A stretch of 64,000 bases of DNA from Clostridiales bacterium (GCA_015055655.1 SVHW01000005.1:1-64000), one strand, 5' to 3'. Shown: positions 16,737-25,087, counted from the stretch's first letter. Numbers and translations: made by a program. Notes: a model not told the origin generated them from the letters alone.

Positions 16737-17894
16737 TTAATCCTTTTTATCGTTTTCTTTGGGGGCTTTGCCAAAATAGCAATACAACCCGCAAAGTAAG
16801 TTTGCGTTGTATAACTTTTTCTTTTTATGCGCAGATTTTCCAAACCACCTTTCAAAATCCGGCAAAGAAGTAAGCAGGTATGCGTTCCAGTCGGGTAACG
16901 CGCGGAAGGTGTTGCCCAGTTGTTGCATCAGCTTGCGTACGGCGTTCTCGTCCGAAAGCCGTTCTCCGTACGGGGGATTGGAAATAAGTACGCCGTAGGG
17001 GATTTGAGAAGAGAAGTTTTTTGCGTCGGCAACGGCAAAGCGGATATATTTATCCACGCCTGCTTTCTTGGCGTGATATTTGGCGATAGAAATGGCGTCG
17101 GGGTTGATATCTCCGCCGAAAATGCACGGCTTTGCCTCCCAACGTATACGGTCTTTCGCTTCTTCTCTTGCGTGATTTGCCACGTCTTTGGGCGTACAAA
17201 TCCAGCGTTCGAAATCAAAATTCCTGTTGGCGTTCGGCGACATACGCAGAGCCTTCATTGCCGCTTCGATAGGCAACGTGCCGCTGCCGCAAAACAAATC
17301 GGCAAACGGTTTTCCCTCGTCTTTTTCAGGGTTGTAAAAACTCTCGTCAATGATACCCGCAGCAAGCGTTTCTTTCAACGGCGCGCTGTATGCAAGGCTG
17401 CGATATCCACGTTTATGCAAGCCGTCGCCCGACGTATCTATGGTGATAGTGGCTACGTCTTTAAAAAGGGATACGCCGACAATCGTCCTTGCGCCCGTTT
17501 CCGCAAACGTCTTTCTGCCCGTTTTTATCTTGTCGCCAAGCCTGCGGATAATCGCTTTTTTCGCCACGCCGCCGGCGGCTTTTATCGCCGCAAGCGTACT
17601 TTGTACGCTTTTTCCGTCCATAAGGATTTTCGATTCTACCGTGAGATAATTCTCCCAAGGGATAGCGTAAACGCCTTCATACAGCTCGTCAAACGTTACG
17701 GCGGTAAATTGCGCAAGCTGAATCAGCACTCTTTCGCCGCTGCGCAGGGATACGTTTAGTTTTGCGACGTCCGTCCAATCTCCGTCTACGCGGATACGCC
17801 CGTTTTCAGCAGGCGCTTTTTCAAAACCGAGCGAGTTAAGTTGTCTTTTGGTCGTCTGTTCTTGCCCGAACGCGACGGGAATCAATAACTGCAT
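16737..17894 (-). CDS. THUMP-domain class I SAM-dependent RNA methyltransferase (RlmL/YpsC-like)
   Basis: A 385-residue enzyme of the family that methylates guanine N2 in 23S rRNA (RlmL/RlmK type). The N-terminal THUMP region covers about residues 45-155. The methyltransferase domain follows, with the SAM-binding motif DLFCGSGTLPIEAA near 200, the acidic GGDINPDA strand near 258 and the catalytic NPPYGER near 307. The ATG at 17894 has no ribosome binding site; instead a TTGACA/TATAAT promoter ends exactly 6 nt before it, so the mRNA appears to be leaderless. It is divergent from queH, which has the same arrangement. Confidence 0.9.
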   Translation of the reverse strand: MQLLIPVAFGQEQTTKRQLNSLGFEKAPAENGRIRVDGDWTDVAKLNVSLRSGERVLIQLAQFTAVTFDELYEGVYAIPWENYLTVESKILMDGKSVQSTLAAIKAAGGVAKKAIIRRLGDKIKTGRKTFAETGARTIVGVSLFKDVATITIDTSGDGLHKRGYRSLAYSAPLKETLAAGIIDESFYNPEKDEGKPFADLFCGSGTLPIEAAMKALRMSPNANRNFDFERWICTPKDVANHAREEAKDRIRWEAKPCIFGGDINPDAISIAKYHAKKAGVDKYIRFAVADAKNFSSQIPYGVLISNPPYGERLSDENAVRKLMQQLGNTFRALPDWNAYLLTSLPDFERWFGKSAHKKKKLYNANLLCGLYCYFGKAPKENDKKD

Positions 17895-17900
17895 AATTTT

Positions 17901-17928
17901 ATTATATGGATTTTTGTTTTTTTGTCAA
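17901..17928 (-). promoter_or_regulatory. Promoter giving a leaderless THUMP-methyltransferase mRNA
   Basis: On the reverse strand TTGACA (17928-17923), a 16-bp spacer and TATAAT (17906-17901). Six nucleotides separate the -10 box from the ATG at 17894, so position +1 is expected at the A of the start codon. Confidence 0.75.
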
Positions 17929-17978
17929 GGCGGTGGGGTGAAAAAAAGGGAAAAAGGGGAAAATTCTCGATATAGAGA

Positions 17979-18008
17979 TTGACAAACGGCAAGAAAAGGG
18001 GATATAAT
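17979..18008 (+). promoter_or_regulatory. Promoter giving a leaderless queH mRNA
   Basis: TTGACA (17979-17984), an 18-bp spacer and TATAAT (18003-18008). The -10 box ends 6 nt before the ATG at 18015, so transcription should begin at the start codon itself. Confidence 0.8.
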
Positions 18009-18014
18009 ATAGCT

Positions 18015-18602
18015 ATGAAACGGAATTACGAAAATGAAATGTTGGCGATAATGGAGGAAATCCCTAAAGGGACACGGTTGCTGTTGCATAGCTGTTGCGC
18101 GCCTTGTTCTTCTGCGTGTTTAGAAAGGTTGAAAGATACGTTTTCTATCACCGTGTTCTATTATAATCCAAATATCGACGAAGACGCTGAATATGAAAAA
18201 CGCAAAGCGGAGCAAATCCGTTTTTTACAGGAAACGGGTTGGGCGGATTTTCTCGATTGCGACCACGACAAAGCGGCGTTTGCAAAGATAGCCCAAGGGC
18301 TGGAAGAAGAACCCGAACGTGGCAAACGCTGTTATCTTTGCTACGGCTTGCGGTTAGACAAGACGGCGGCGGTGGCGAAGGAAAACGGTTTTTCATGGTT
18401 TGCCACGACGTTGACGTTAAGCCCACATAAAAACGCCGATTGGCTGAACGAGTTGGGTGAAAAAGCAGGGGGTATGTACGGGGTGAACTATTTGCCCACT
18501 GATTTCAAGAAGAAGGGCGGCTATCCCCGTTCAATAGCGCTTTCCAACGAATATCAATTATATAGACAAGATTTTTGCGGTTGTAAATATTCCCGTCGTT
18601 AA
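18015..18602 (+). CDS. queH: Epoxyqueuosine reductase QueH
   Basis: QueH carries out the last step of queuosine synthesis, epoxyqueuosine-tRNA to queuosine-tRNA, as the cobalamin-independent alternative to QueG. The 195-residue product shows the QueH cysteine pairs HSCCAPCSSAC near residue 24, RCYLCYGLRLD near 101, and a C-terminal DFCGCKYS. The start at 18015 keeps the normal N-terminus; an in-frame TTG at 17979 is really the -35 box. No ribosome binding site is present, and the promoter position implies a leaderless transcript. The stop codon lies in the loop of its own terminator. QueA is encoded at 2117. Confidence 0.95.
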   Translation: MKRNYENEMLAIMEEIPKGTRLLLHSCCAPCSSACLERLKDTFSITVFYYNPNIDEDAEYEKRKAEQIRFLQETGWADFLDCDHDKAAFAKIAQGLEEEPERGKRCYLCYGLRLDKTAAVAKENGFSWFATTLTLSPHKNADWLNELGEKAGGMYGVNYLPTDFKKKGGYPRSIALSNEYQLYRQDFCGCKYSRR

Positions 18603-18621
18603 ACGCGACGGGCTTTTTTTT
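18592..18621 (+). terminator. Terminator overlapping the queH stop
   Basis: Stem CCCGTCG/CGACGGG with the TAA stop in its loop, followed by an eight-T run. Confidence 0.9.
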
Positions 18622-18652
18622 GCAAAATAGCGCATTTATTTTTCTATACCCA

Positions 18653-18681
18653 TTGACACACGGGCGCGTGTGTGATATAAT
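18653..18681 (+). promoter_or_regulatory. Sigma-A promoter for hppA
   Basis: TTGACA (18653-18658), a 17-bp spacer and TATAAT (18676-18681). The spacer contains the dyad CACACG/CGTGTG, which could bind a regulator. Confidence 0.88.
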
Positions 18682-18725
18682 TTCCACAATATCAATGCGT
18701 TTTACGCAAAAGAGAGGATTTGGAT

Positions 18726-20879
18726 ATGAATTGGTTAATACTTATCGTAGTATTCGCAGTCATCCTTGCCGTTTCTTTCGCCGCGCTTAATTTCTATCTC
18801 GTCAGGAAACTGAAAGAGGGGAACGAGCGTATGCAGGAAATTGCAGGGGCAATCCGAGAGGGCGCAAACGCCTTTATCCGTTACGAATATAAAATCGTGG
18901 CGATTATCGGCACTTGTATTGCCGCCGTCTTGGCGCTCGTCATTTCTTGGGAAACGGGCGTAGCCTTTATCATCGGCGCAACGATGAGCGCCATGGCAGG
19001 GCTTGTAGGTATGAAAATAGCGACGTACGCAAACGTCCGCGTGGCAAACGAAGCCAACGAAACGCGCAACACGGGCAAGACGCTGAAAGTGGCTTTCCGT
19101 GGCGGTTCGGTTATGGGGCTTTGCGTGGCAGGTTTCGCGCTGCTTGGCATCATTATCGTATATCTTATTTTCGGCGTAGCGGAAGGTATGTTGGACGTTA
19201 CCGCCAACTCAGTCGCCACGAAAATCAACCCTATCACCAAGCAATCGTACGGCTTGTCGTTGATTTTGTCTGGTTATGCGCTTGGCTGTTCGGTAATCGC
19301 GATGTTCAGCCGTGTAGGTGGCGGTATCTATACGAAAGCGGCGGATATGGGCGCAGACCTCGTTGGTAAAACGGAAGCGCATATTCCCGAAGACGACCCC
19401 AGAAATCCCGCGACGATTGCGGACAACGTAGGCGATAACGTAGGCGACGTTGCAGGCCTTGGCGCCGACCTTTTGGAAAGTTACGTTGGTTCGATTTTAT
19501 CGTGTGCGATTTTGGCAATCGAGCTGTTCACGCATAGCGCGACGTTCAGCTCTTCCACGCTGTACGCAAAGATGGTATTGTTCCCCATTTTGTTTGCAGG
19601 TATCGGTTTGATTTCCTGCGTGTTGGGTATTGCTTTCCCGCTTATCAAGAGAAAGCTTTCCGACAATCCGCACATGGAACTAAACCTAGCCACTTGGATA
19701 TCGGCAGGGCTTGCGATTGCCTTCGGTTTCTTGCTTTGTTTCTTCTTCTTCAAAGACGAAACGCAGCTTGCCGAAGCAGGCTTTAAGGCTGGATTCTTAA
19801 GCCCTTGGCTTGCGGCTGCCGTGGGTATTATTTGCGGTATCGTTATCGGTATCATTTCCGAATATTACACCAGCTACGATTATAAACCGACGAAAGGAAT
19901 CGCGAAAGCGAGCAAGGAAGGTCCTGCTTTGACGATTACGCAAGGTATGGCAACGGGCATGATTTCCTGTATGCTTCCCGTTATCTGTCTTGGCGCGGCA
20001 ATTTTCGGTTGCTATCTCATTGGCGGTATGTTCGGCGTAGGTTGCGGCGCAATGGGTATGCTTTGCTTCGTTGCAACGACGGTATCGGTAGATACGTACG
20101 GCCCTATCAGTGACAACGCAGGCGGTATTGCGGAAATGAGCGGTTTGGACAAAGACGTTAGAAATATCACCGATAAGCTGGATAGCGTTGGCAACACGAC
20201 GGCAGCAATCGGTAAAGGCTTTGCTATCGGCTCGGCGGCGCTTGCCACCATTTCGATGATGAGCAGCTACTTATACTCCTTCCAAGAAACGTTGTCCTTG
20301 AATATCATTTCGCATTTGGTACTCGTAGGCGCGCTCCTTGGCGGCGCGTTGCCGTTCCTGTTCAGCGGTATGCTCATCAACTCGGTTGCGAAAGCGGCGA
20401 GAAGTATGGTTGGCGAAGTAAGACGTCAATTCAGCGAAATACCGGGCATATTAGAAGGCACGGCGCGGCCCGATTATAAACGATGTATCACCATTTCCTC
20501 GCAAGGCGCGTTGAAAGAAATGATTTTGCCTGCTATCGTTTCGATAGCTTTCCCCGTTGTATGCGGCTTCCTGTTCGGGCCAGAGCTCGTCGGCGGTATC
20601 CTTATCGGCGCAACGCTTTCGGCGATTATGCTGGCCATATTCACGGGTAACTCTGGTGGCGCGTGGGATAACGCAAAGAAGTTCATCGAGGCGGGCGGCG
20701 TGGCAGGCGCAGGCAAAGGTACGTCCGTGCACGATGCGGCAGTCGTCGGCGATACGGTAGGCGATCCGCTGAAAGACACGGTTGGCCCTTCGCTGGATAT
20801 CCTTATCAAGATTATGAGCACCGTTTCCTTGGTGTGCGTAGCGGTATTTGCAAACTTCAACTTAATGAGTTTGTTCTAA
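18726..20879 (+). CDS. hppA: Membrane-bound K+-dependent sodium- or proton-translocating pyrophosphatase
   Basis: HppA couples pyrophosphate hydrolysis to Na+ or H+ export. The 717-residue product has about 16 membrane helices and the pyrophosphate-binding segment DMGADLVGKTE with DPRNPATIADNVGDNVGD after it. A second acidic cluster, DTVGDPLKDTVGP, lies near the C-terminus. The GNTTAA motif has Ala at the position that is Lys in K+-independent enzymes, which marks the K+-dependent subfamily. The ATG at 18726 fits GAGAGGA upstream; a TTG at 18720 is less likely. It is monocistronic, with its own promoter and terminator. Whether the ion is Na+ or H+ cannot be decided with certainty here. Confidence 0.96.
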   Translation: MNWLILIVVFAVILAVSFAALNFYLVRKLKEGNERMQEIAGAIREGANAFIRYEYKIVAIIGTCIAAVLALVISWETGVAFIIGATMSAMAGLVGMKIATYANVRVANEANETRNTGKTLKVAFRGGSVMGLCVAGFALLGIIIVYLIFGVAEGMLDVTANSVATKINPITKQSYGLSLILSGYALGCSVIAMFSRVGGGIYTKAADMGADLVGKTEAHIPEDDPRNPATIADNVGDNVGDVAGLGADLLESYVGSILSCAILAIELFTHSATFSSSTLYAKMVLFPILFAGIGLISCVLGIAFPLIKRKLSDNPHMELNLATWISAGLAIAFGFLLCFFFFKDETQLAEAGFKAGFLSPWLAAAVGIICGIVIGIISEYYTSYDYKPTKGIAKASKEGPALTITQGMATGMISCMLPVICLGAAIFGCYLIGGMFGVGCGAMGMLCFVATTVSVDTYGPISDNAGGIAEMSGLDKDVRNITDKLDSVGNTTAAIGKGFAIGSAALATISMMSSYLYSFQETLSLNIISHLVLVGALLGGALPFLFSGMLINSVAKAARSMVGEVRRQFSEIPGILEGTARPDYKRCITISSQGALKEMILPAIVSIAFPVVCGFLFGPELVGGILIGATLSAIMLAIFTGNSGGAWDNAKKFIEAGGVAGAGKGTSVHDAAVVGDTVGDPLKDTVGPSLDILIKIMSTVSLVCVAVFANFNLMSLF

Positions 20880-20889
20880 TCAAATAAAC

Positions 20890-20921
20890 AAGCGTGGACG
20901 AAATCCCGTCCACGCTTATTT
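20890..20921 (+). terminator. Terminator of hppA
   Basis: A 10-bp stem AAGCGTGGAC/GTCCACGCTT followed by ATTTTAA. Confidence 0.85.
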
Positions 20922-20937
20922 TAACGTTCACGTAAAA

Positions 20938-20973
20938 ACGAACTGACGACGTCGTCAGTTCGTTTTGTTTTTT
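20938..20973. terminator. Perfect 26-bp palindrome between convergent genes, probable bidirectional terminator
   Basis: ACGAACTGACGAC and GTCGTCAGTTCGT meet with no spacer, and TTTGTTTTTT follows on the plus strand. On the reverse strand, where a CGTTTTTACG run follows, it would end the P-II gene at 20975. Confidence 0.75.
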
Positions 20974-20974
20974 A

Positions 20975-21292
20975 TCAGTTGTTTTCCGTCAAGCCTACTA
21001 CGCCGTCCACGGGCAAGGCGAAGGCGATGCCTTGTCCTGCGCTATCCAAGCCCACTTCTTTATAAAGGGCGTGCATAATCTCCTCTTTGCAGGCGGAGGG
21101 GACGAGAATCATTACGATTTCCTTTTCCGGTTGCACGGTAATCCCAAAAAATTTTTCTGCGTCTTTTGGCGCAGTACCGCGCGCGCTGATAACCGTGCCG
21201 CCGCGCGCTCCGTGTTTTTTTGCGGCTTCCATCACCGCGTCGCTATATCCGTCGTTTACGATACAAAAAATTGCTTCGTGTTGAAATTCCAT
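20975..21292 (-). CDS. P-II-like regulatory protein
   Basis: A 105-residue protein of the GlnB/P-II superfamily. P-II trimers bind nucleotides and small ligands and gate membrane or enzyme partners. The ferredoxin-like pattern is visible: FCIVNDGYSDAVMEAAKKHGARGGTV as a split beta-alpha-beta unit, then EIVMILVPSACKEEI, and the closing GIAFALPVDGVVG that resembles the P-II C-terminal strand. The T-loop is short and lacks the usual uridylylated Tyr context. It is the third gene of an apparent operon with a second P-II-like gene and a DUF1538 membrane protein, the likely target. Confidence 0.8.
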   Translation of the reverse strand: MEFQHEAIFCIVNDGYSDAVMEAAKKHGARGGTVISARGTAPKDAEKFFGITVQPEKEIVMILVPSACKEEIMHALYKEVGLDSAGQGIAFALPVDGVVGLTENN

Positions 21293-21304
21293 AACAGTTC
21301 TCCT

Positions 21305-21700
21305 TTAATTTATCGAGCGATTGTCGCTCAAAAACCGATACATCGCCACGCCGATAACGGACGAGAGGGGGATGGTAAACGCAATGCCTTTTCCGCCGCG
21401 AAGTTTATGAAAACGTTCGTCAACGGCGCGTAAAATTTCTTCCGCTTTGTCTTCGCGTATCACGCTGAAAATCACGCTTTTATCCGAGTCTTCCAACCCC
21501 AACAAAGACAGCGTTTCCGATTTTGCAGTACCTTGCGCGGCTACGCTTGATTGTAAGTTGACGCCCATACTGGAAAGCAGGTCGATAAAGAACTCCGTTT
21601 TGCTGCGATTGACGACGGTGACGAGCAATTTGAGTTTTTTAAAATCGGAAGAAGGCGTTTTATCCTTTTTTGGTTTTCGTAAAATATTTCGTAAACCCAT
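21305..21700 (-). CDS. Second P-II-like regulatory protein
   Basis: A 131-residue protein distantly similar to the preceding P-II-like protein: a basic N-terminal extension (about 1-24), then LKLLVTVVNRSK as the first strand, an SEILRAV-like helix (here AEEILRAVDE) and GKGIAFTIPLSSVIG as the terminal strand matching GIAFALPVDGVVG of the neighbour. It lies between the DUF1538 gene and the other P-II-like gene, 12 nt apart from each side. A hetero-oligomeric or dual-signal control of the transporter is plausible but untested. Confidence 0.75.
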   Translation of the reverse strand: MGLRNILRKPKKDKTPSSDFKKLKLLVTVVNRSKTEFFIDLLSSMGVNLQSSVAAQGTAKSETLSLLGLEDSDKSVIFSVIREDKAEEILRAVDERFHKLRGGKGIAFTIPLSSVIGVAMYRFLSDNRSIN

Positions 21701-21715
21701 ACTTACCCCCTTGTT

Positions 21716-23239
21716 TTATAAGAAAGAGATGATTTGCTCGTCGTCTGCGGCGAGGATACGGCGCATAGCGATTTTTTCGCGGAAATGTTTGGTTACTACC
21801 GCTTTAAAACCAAGCGATTGTATCGAGATAAGCGGCGTCATCGCCACCATAGAAACTAAGCCGAAGGCGTCGTACAAGATATGGCTTTCGCCTTGTAAGA
21901 CGGCGCAAACGCCGACGATGAACGGCAAAATGAAGGTGGACGTAAGCGGACCGCTTGCCACCCCGCCCGAGTCGAACGCAATCGCCGTGTAAATTTTCGG
22001 CACGAAAAAGGATAACCCCAACGAGATGAAATACCCAGGGATAAGATAATACAAGACGCTAAAATTGAAGATAATGCGTATCACGGAAAGCGCGATAGCA
22101 ATACCCACGCCCACGGAGAGCGCGATAAGCATTGAGCGTTTTTTCACTGCGCCGCCCGTGACGTTTTCCACTTGTTTGTTTAAGACGTGGATGGCAGGCT
22201 CTGCCAAGACGACGGTAAGCCCCAGCGCAAACGCAAATACTACCAATAAAGCGGGGCTTTGCGCGGAGAGCTGTTCACCCATTTTATAACCGATAGGCAT
22301 AAAACCAATGGTAACGGCGGCGAGGAAAATCACCAAGCCAAAGAAGGTATAAAATACGCCGACGATAATTTGTATCAAGCGTTTTTTGGGCAATTTCAAA
22401 AACAAGAATTGCAAGATAAAGAAGAAAGCCACGATAGGCAACAGCGCGATTGCCACTTCTTTTGCTTTCAAACCGAGTTCGTGGAAAATTTCCCCTGCGC
22501 CTGCCTGCACCGCGTATTCGGGCAATTGATAGGACACTTCACCGCCGGACAATAACCCAAGCAACAGCACGGCAAGGATAGGGCCGATAGAACAAAGCGC
22601 GATGAAACCAAAGCTGCTTTCTCTATCGTGTTTATCGCCGAGCGCGGCGGATACGCCTACGCCAAGCGCCATAATAAACGGCACGGTTATCGGCCCTGTG
22701 GTAACCCCGCCCGAATCGAAGGCAAGGGGTAAAAACGCGCCTTTGCCTTGCTCTACAAGCAGCGCGGCAAACGCGAATAAAAGCAGATAGAAAAAGGTCA
22801 TCAAATGGGAAAGATGTAAGCGGAATACGATACGAAGGACGCCCAACACCAAAAAAAGCCCCACGCCCACGCCGATAGTGACGATAAGCGCCGTGCTGTT
22901 GATGGCGTCTTTTACTTGCCCTGCAAGGACGGCCAAATCCGGCTCGGCAACGGTAACGCCCACGCCCATAATAAAGCAAACGAGCAGCAGCGTCTTGAAT
23001 TTTCCCGATTTGGGCAAACCTGCGCCCACCTGTTCGCCCATCGGCGTCATTGCCATATCCGCGCCAAGGTTAAAAAGCGCCATACCGAACACGAGCGCAA
23101 TTGCGCAACAGACAAACACTACCGTATCGGTAGTGGAAAGAGAGAATAACGGCGTGAAACTCAATACGAGTACGATTAACGTAACGGGAAACACCGATAT
23201 TGCCGCTTCTTTCAATTTTGTCCATAATGCCTGTAACAT
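21716..23239 (-). CDS. DUF1538 family membrane protein, putative transporter
   Basis: A 507-residue polytopic membrane protein with two homologous halves. Each half carries a GxxxGVTVAEPDL-like motif (GVGVTVAEPDLAVLA near 107 and LTVVLAEPAIHVLN near 345) and a conserved FDSGGVTTGPITVPF / FDSGGVASGPLTSTF segment. That internal symmetry is typical of DUF1538 proteins and of transporters in general. The substrate is unknown. Two P-II-like genes follow on the same strand, the kind of pairing known for the ammonium channel AmtB with GlnK and the bicarbonate transporter SbtA with SbtB. It has its own consensus promoter. Confidence 0.88.
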   Translation of the reverse strand: MLQALWTKLKEAAISVFPVTLIVLVLSFTPLFSLSTTDTVVFVCCAIALVFGMALFNLGADMAMTPMGEQVGAGLPKSGKFKTLLLVCFIMGVGVTVAEPDLAVLAGQVKDAINSTALIVTIGVGVGLFLVLGVLRIVFRLHLSHLMTFFYLLLFAFAALLVEQGKGAFLPLAFDSGGVTTGPITVPFIMALGVGVSAALGDKHDRESSFGFIALCSIGPILAVLLLGLLSGGEVSYQLPEYAVQAGAGEIFHELGLKAKEVAIALLPIVAFFFILQFLFLKLPKKRLIQIIVGVFYTFFGLVIFLAAVTIGFMPIGYKMGEQLSAQSPALLVVFAFALGLTVVLAEPAIHVLNKQVENVTGGAVKKRSMLIALSVGVGIAIALSVIRIIFNFSVLYYLIPGYFISLGLSFFVPKIYTAIAFDSGGVASGPLTSTFILPFIVGVCAVLQGESHILYDAFGLVSMVAMTPLISIQSLGFKAVVTKHFREKIAMRRILAADDEQIISFL

Positions 23240-23278
23240 ACGCGCGCCCTTGTTTCCAAATAAAAATAAGACACGTGT

Positions 23279-23307
23279 ATTATAGCGTATAATAGGCGTT
23301 TTGTCAA
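23279..23307 (-). promoter_or_regulatory. Promoter of the DUF1538/P-II operon
   Basis: On the reverse strand TTGACA (23307-23302), a 17-bp spacer and TATAAT (23284-23279), about 40 nt before the start codon at 23239. Confidence 0.88.
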
Positions 23308-23365
23308 CCCTTTCCTAAAAAGGGTTAAATTTTATATAAAAATTCACAATTCGCGTAAAAAAACG

Positions 23366-23394
23366 TTGACGAAACGATTTTCGTGTGATATTAT
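23366..23394 (+). promoter_or_regulatory. Promoter of ilvE
   Basis: TTGACG (23366-23371), a 17-bp spacer and TATTAT (23389-23394). The leader to the ATG at 23475 is about 75 nt and shows no T-box core. Confidence 0.75.
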
Positions 23395-23474
23395 ATTGTA
23401 TATTACGATTATATAAATAAATGAAAAAGGCGAAAACAATTCGTTTTTCGAATTTTTCAAACGGGAGAAAGATT

Positions 23475-24536
23475 ATGCAAATTGCCATCACGAAAACGAC
23501 GACTCCCACTACGATGCCGCCGGAAGATAAGTTAGGTTTTGGGAAGGTATTTACCGACCATATGTTTATTATGGACTATGAAGAAGGCAAGGGCTGGTAC
23601 GATGCGAGAATCGTTCCGTTCGGCAAAATATCCTTGCACCCTGCGTCTACGGTATTGCATTACGGCGCGGAAATTTTCGAAGGGTTAAAGGCGTATCGCC
23701 GCAAGGACGGCGGCGTGCAATTATTCCGCCCGATGGAAAATATTCGCCGTATGAATAACTCGGCAGAGCGTATGAGTTTGCCTTTGCTGGACGAAGAAGA
23801 CGCGCTGGAAATTTTAGAAACGTTCGTAAGATTGGAAGAGCGTTTCGTCCCTAAATCGTTTGGCACGTCGTTGTATCTTCGCCCGTTTATGTTCGGCAAC
23901 GACGAGGCGCTTGGCGTGCACGCGGTAAAACGCGCCACGTTTATGTTGATAGCGTCCCCCAGCGGCAGTTACTATGCGGAGGGTATTAACCCCGTTAAGA
24001 TTATGATAGAAAGCGAAGACGTGCGTACGGTACGCGGCGGCACGGGCTATGCAAAATGTGGCGGTAACTATGCGGCGAGCACGCGCGCAGGGGAAAGAGC
24101 CGCAAAGAAAGGCTATTCGCAGGTGTTGTGGCTGGACGGCGTAGAGAGAAAGTACATCGAAGAAGTGGGCGCGATGAACGTTATGTTCAAAATCGACGGC
24201 GAAATCGTTACGCCGATGCTGACGGGGTCTATCTTGCCCGGCATTACGAGAAAGAGCTGTATTGAAGTGTTAAAATCTCTTGGCTATACCGTGAACGAGC
24301 GTTTGCTTTCGGTGGACGAGTTGCTTTCGGCGTTGAAAGAAGGCAGATTGGAAGAAGCGTGGGGTTGCGGCACGGCGGCGGTCGTTTCTCCTATCGGTCA
24401 ACTGGCGTACGGCGACGACGAATACGTTATTGGCGGGGGAAAAATCGGTGAAGTCACGCAAAAGCTTTACGACATTTTGACGGGTATTCAATGGGGAGAA
24501 GTGGAAGATACTTTCCATTGGGTTCATAAACTGTAA
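23475..24536 (+). CDS. ilvE: Branched-chain amino acid aminotransferase
   Basis: IlvE makes valine, leucine and isoleucine from their 2-oxo acids in the last step of each pathway. The 353-residue protein is of the longer class IV aminotransferase type (beside the ~300-residue E. coli type). Conserved parts include LHYGAEIFEGLKAYR, the PLP-lysine region (GTGYAKCGGNYAAS), EEVGAMNVMF and GCGTAAVVSPIG. I chose the ATG at 23475 because GGGAGA precedes it and the family N-terminus follows; an upstream frame from 23421 lacks support. It stands just before the T-box-controlled leu/ilv operon but has its own promoter. Confidence 0.96.
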   Translation: MQIAITKTTTPTTMPPEDKLGFGKVFTDHMFIMDYEEGKGWYDARIVPFGKISLHPASTVLHYGAEIFEGLKAYRRKDGGVQLFRPMENIRRMNNSAERMSLPLLDEEDALEILETFVRLEERFVPKSFGTSLYLRPFMFGNDEALGVHAVKRATFMLIASPSGSYYAEGINPVKIMIESEDVRTVRGGTGYAKCGGNYAASTRAGERAAKKGYSQVLWLDGVERKYIEEVGAMNVMFKIDGEIVTPMLTGSILPGITRKSCIEVLKSLGYTVNERLLSVDELLSALKEGRLEEAWGCGTAAVVSPIGQLAYGDDEYVIGGGKIGEVTQKLYDILTGIQWGEVEDTFHWVHKL

Positions 24537-24539
24537 AAA

Positions 24540-24862
24540 AACGCATATGCTTCGCAATACGGCGTCAAGCTTGCGTTTTGACTTGGTTACGTACGATTTG
24601 TACGCGCCCTGCGTCAAAGCCGCGATTTCCTTGTCTTGCTCGCATCTCCGTTTTTTTACCTTGCGTATTTTGAGTGATAGGAAAACGAAGGCAATACGGC
24701 GTCAAGCTTGCGTTTTGACTTGGTTACGTACGATTTGTACGCGCCCTGCGTCAAAGCCGCGATTTCCTTATCTTGCTCGCATCTCCGTTTTTTTACTTTG
24801 CGTATTTTGAGTGATAGGAAAACGAAGGCAATACGGCGTCAAGCTTGCGTTTTGTTTCAATA
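24540..24862 (+). repeat. Family A gene-end repeat, 2.3 tandem copies (period 137 bp) after ilvE
   Basis: GCAATACGGCGTCAAGCTTG starts at 24554, 24691 and 24828, so the period is exactly 137 bp and the third copy is cut short. Each copy has the GTACGATTTGTACGCGCCC hairpin and the CCTTGTCTTGCTCGCATC right end that define the family. It begins within a few bases of the ilvE stop, in the same orientation as the gene. Together with the block at 24895 it fills the long gap before the leuA leader. Small open frames here are spurious. Confidence 0.87.
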
Positions 24863-24894
24863 TTGTTGACGATAACGTTCCATTTAAGCGTTAA

Positions 24895-24995
24895 CGAAAG
24901 ATAGAAAAATTTGGGCGCGGCGGCTCGCCGCTAGAAAAATTTGGGTGCGGCGGCTCGCCGATAGAAAGATTTGGGTGCGGCGGTTCGCCACTTTA
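24895..24995 (-). repeat. Family B repeat fragments, three inverted copies
   Basis: AGAAAAATTTGGGYGCGGCGGCTCGCCG occurs three times with a period of about 34 bp. It is the reverse complement of the GGCGAGCCGCCACACCCAAA head of the feoA-feoB repeats, so here only the head of family B is amplified and it is inverted. Confidence 0.75.
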
Positions 24996-25058
24996 TAGAT
25001 TTTTTTATAAAAAATCATAAAAAATCCCAAAAAACCAAAAAAAGGATATAGTAGTTGG

Positions 25059-25087
25059 TTGACAAAACGGGAAAAGTATTATAAAAT
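25059..25087 (+). promoter_or_regulatory. Promoter of the leu/ilv operon
   Basis: TTGACA (25059-25064), a 17-bp spacer and TAAAAT (25082-25087); TATTAT and TATAAA overlap it slightly upstream. It lies about 50 bp before the first T-box stem. Confidence 0.75.

Noticed and set aside
17979..18014. TTG at 17979 as an upstream start of queH
   Set aside because: This TTG is the first part of the TTGACA -35 box, and transcription is expected to start only at 18015.
24547..24810. Small protein in the ilvE-leuA gap
   Set aside because: The frame runs through tandem family A repeats, has no ribosome binding site and no recognisable motif.
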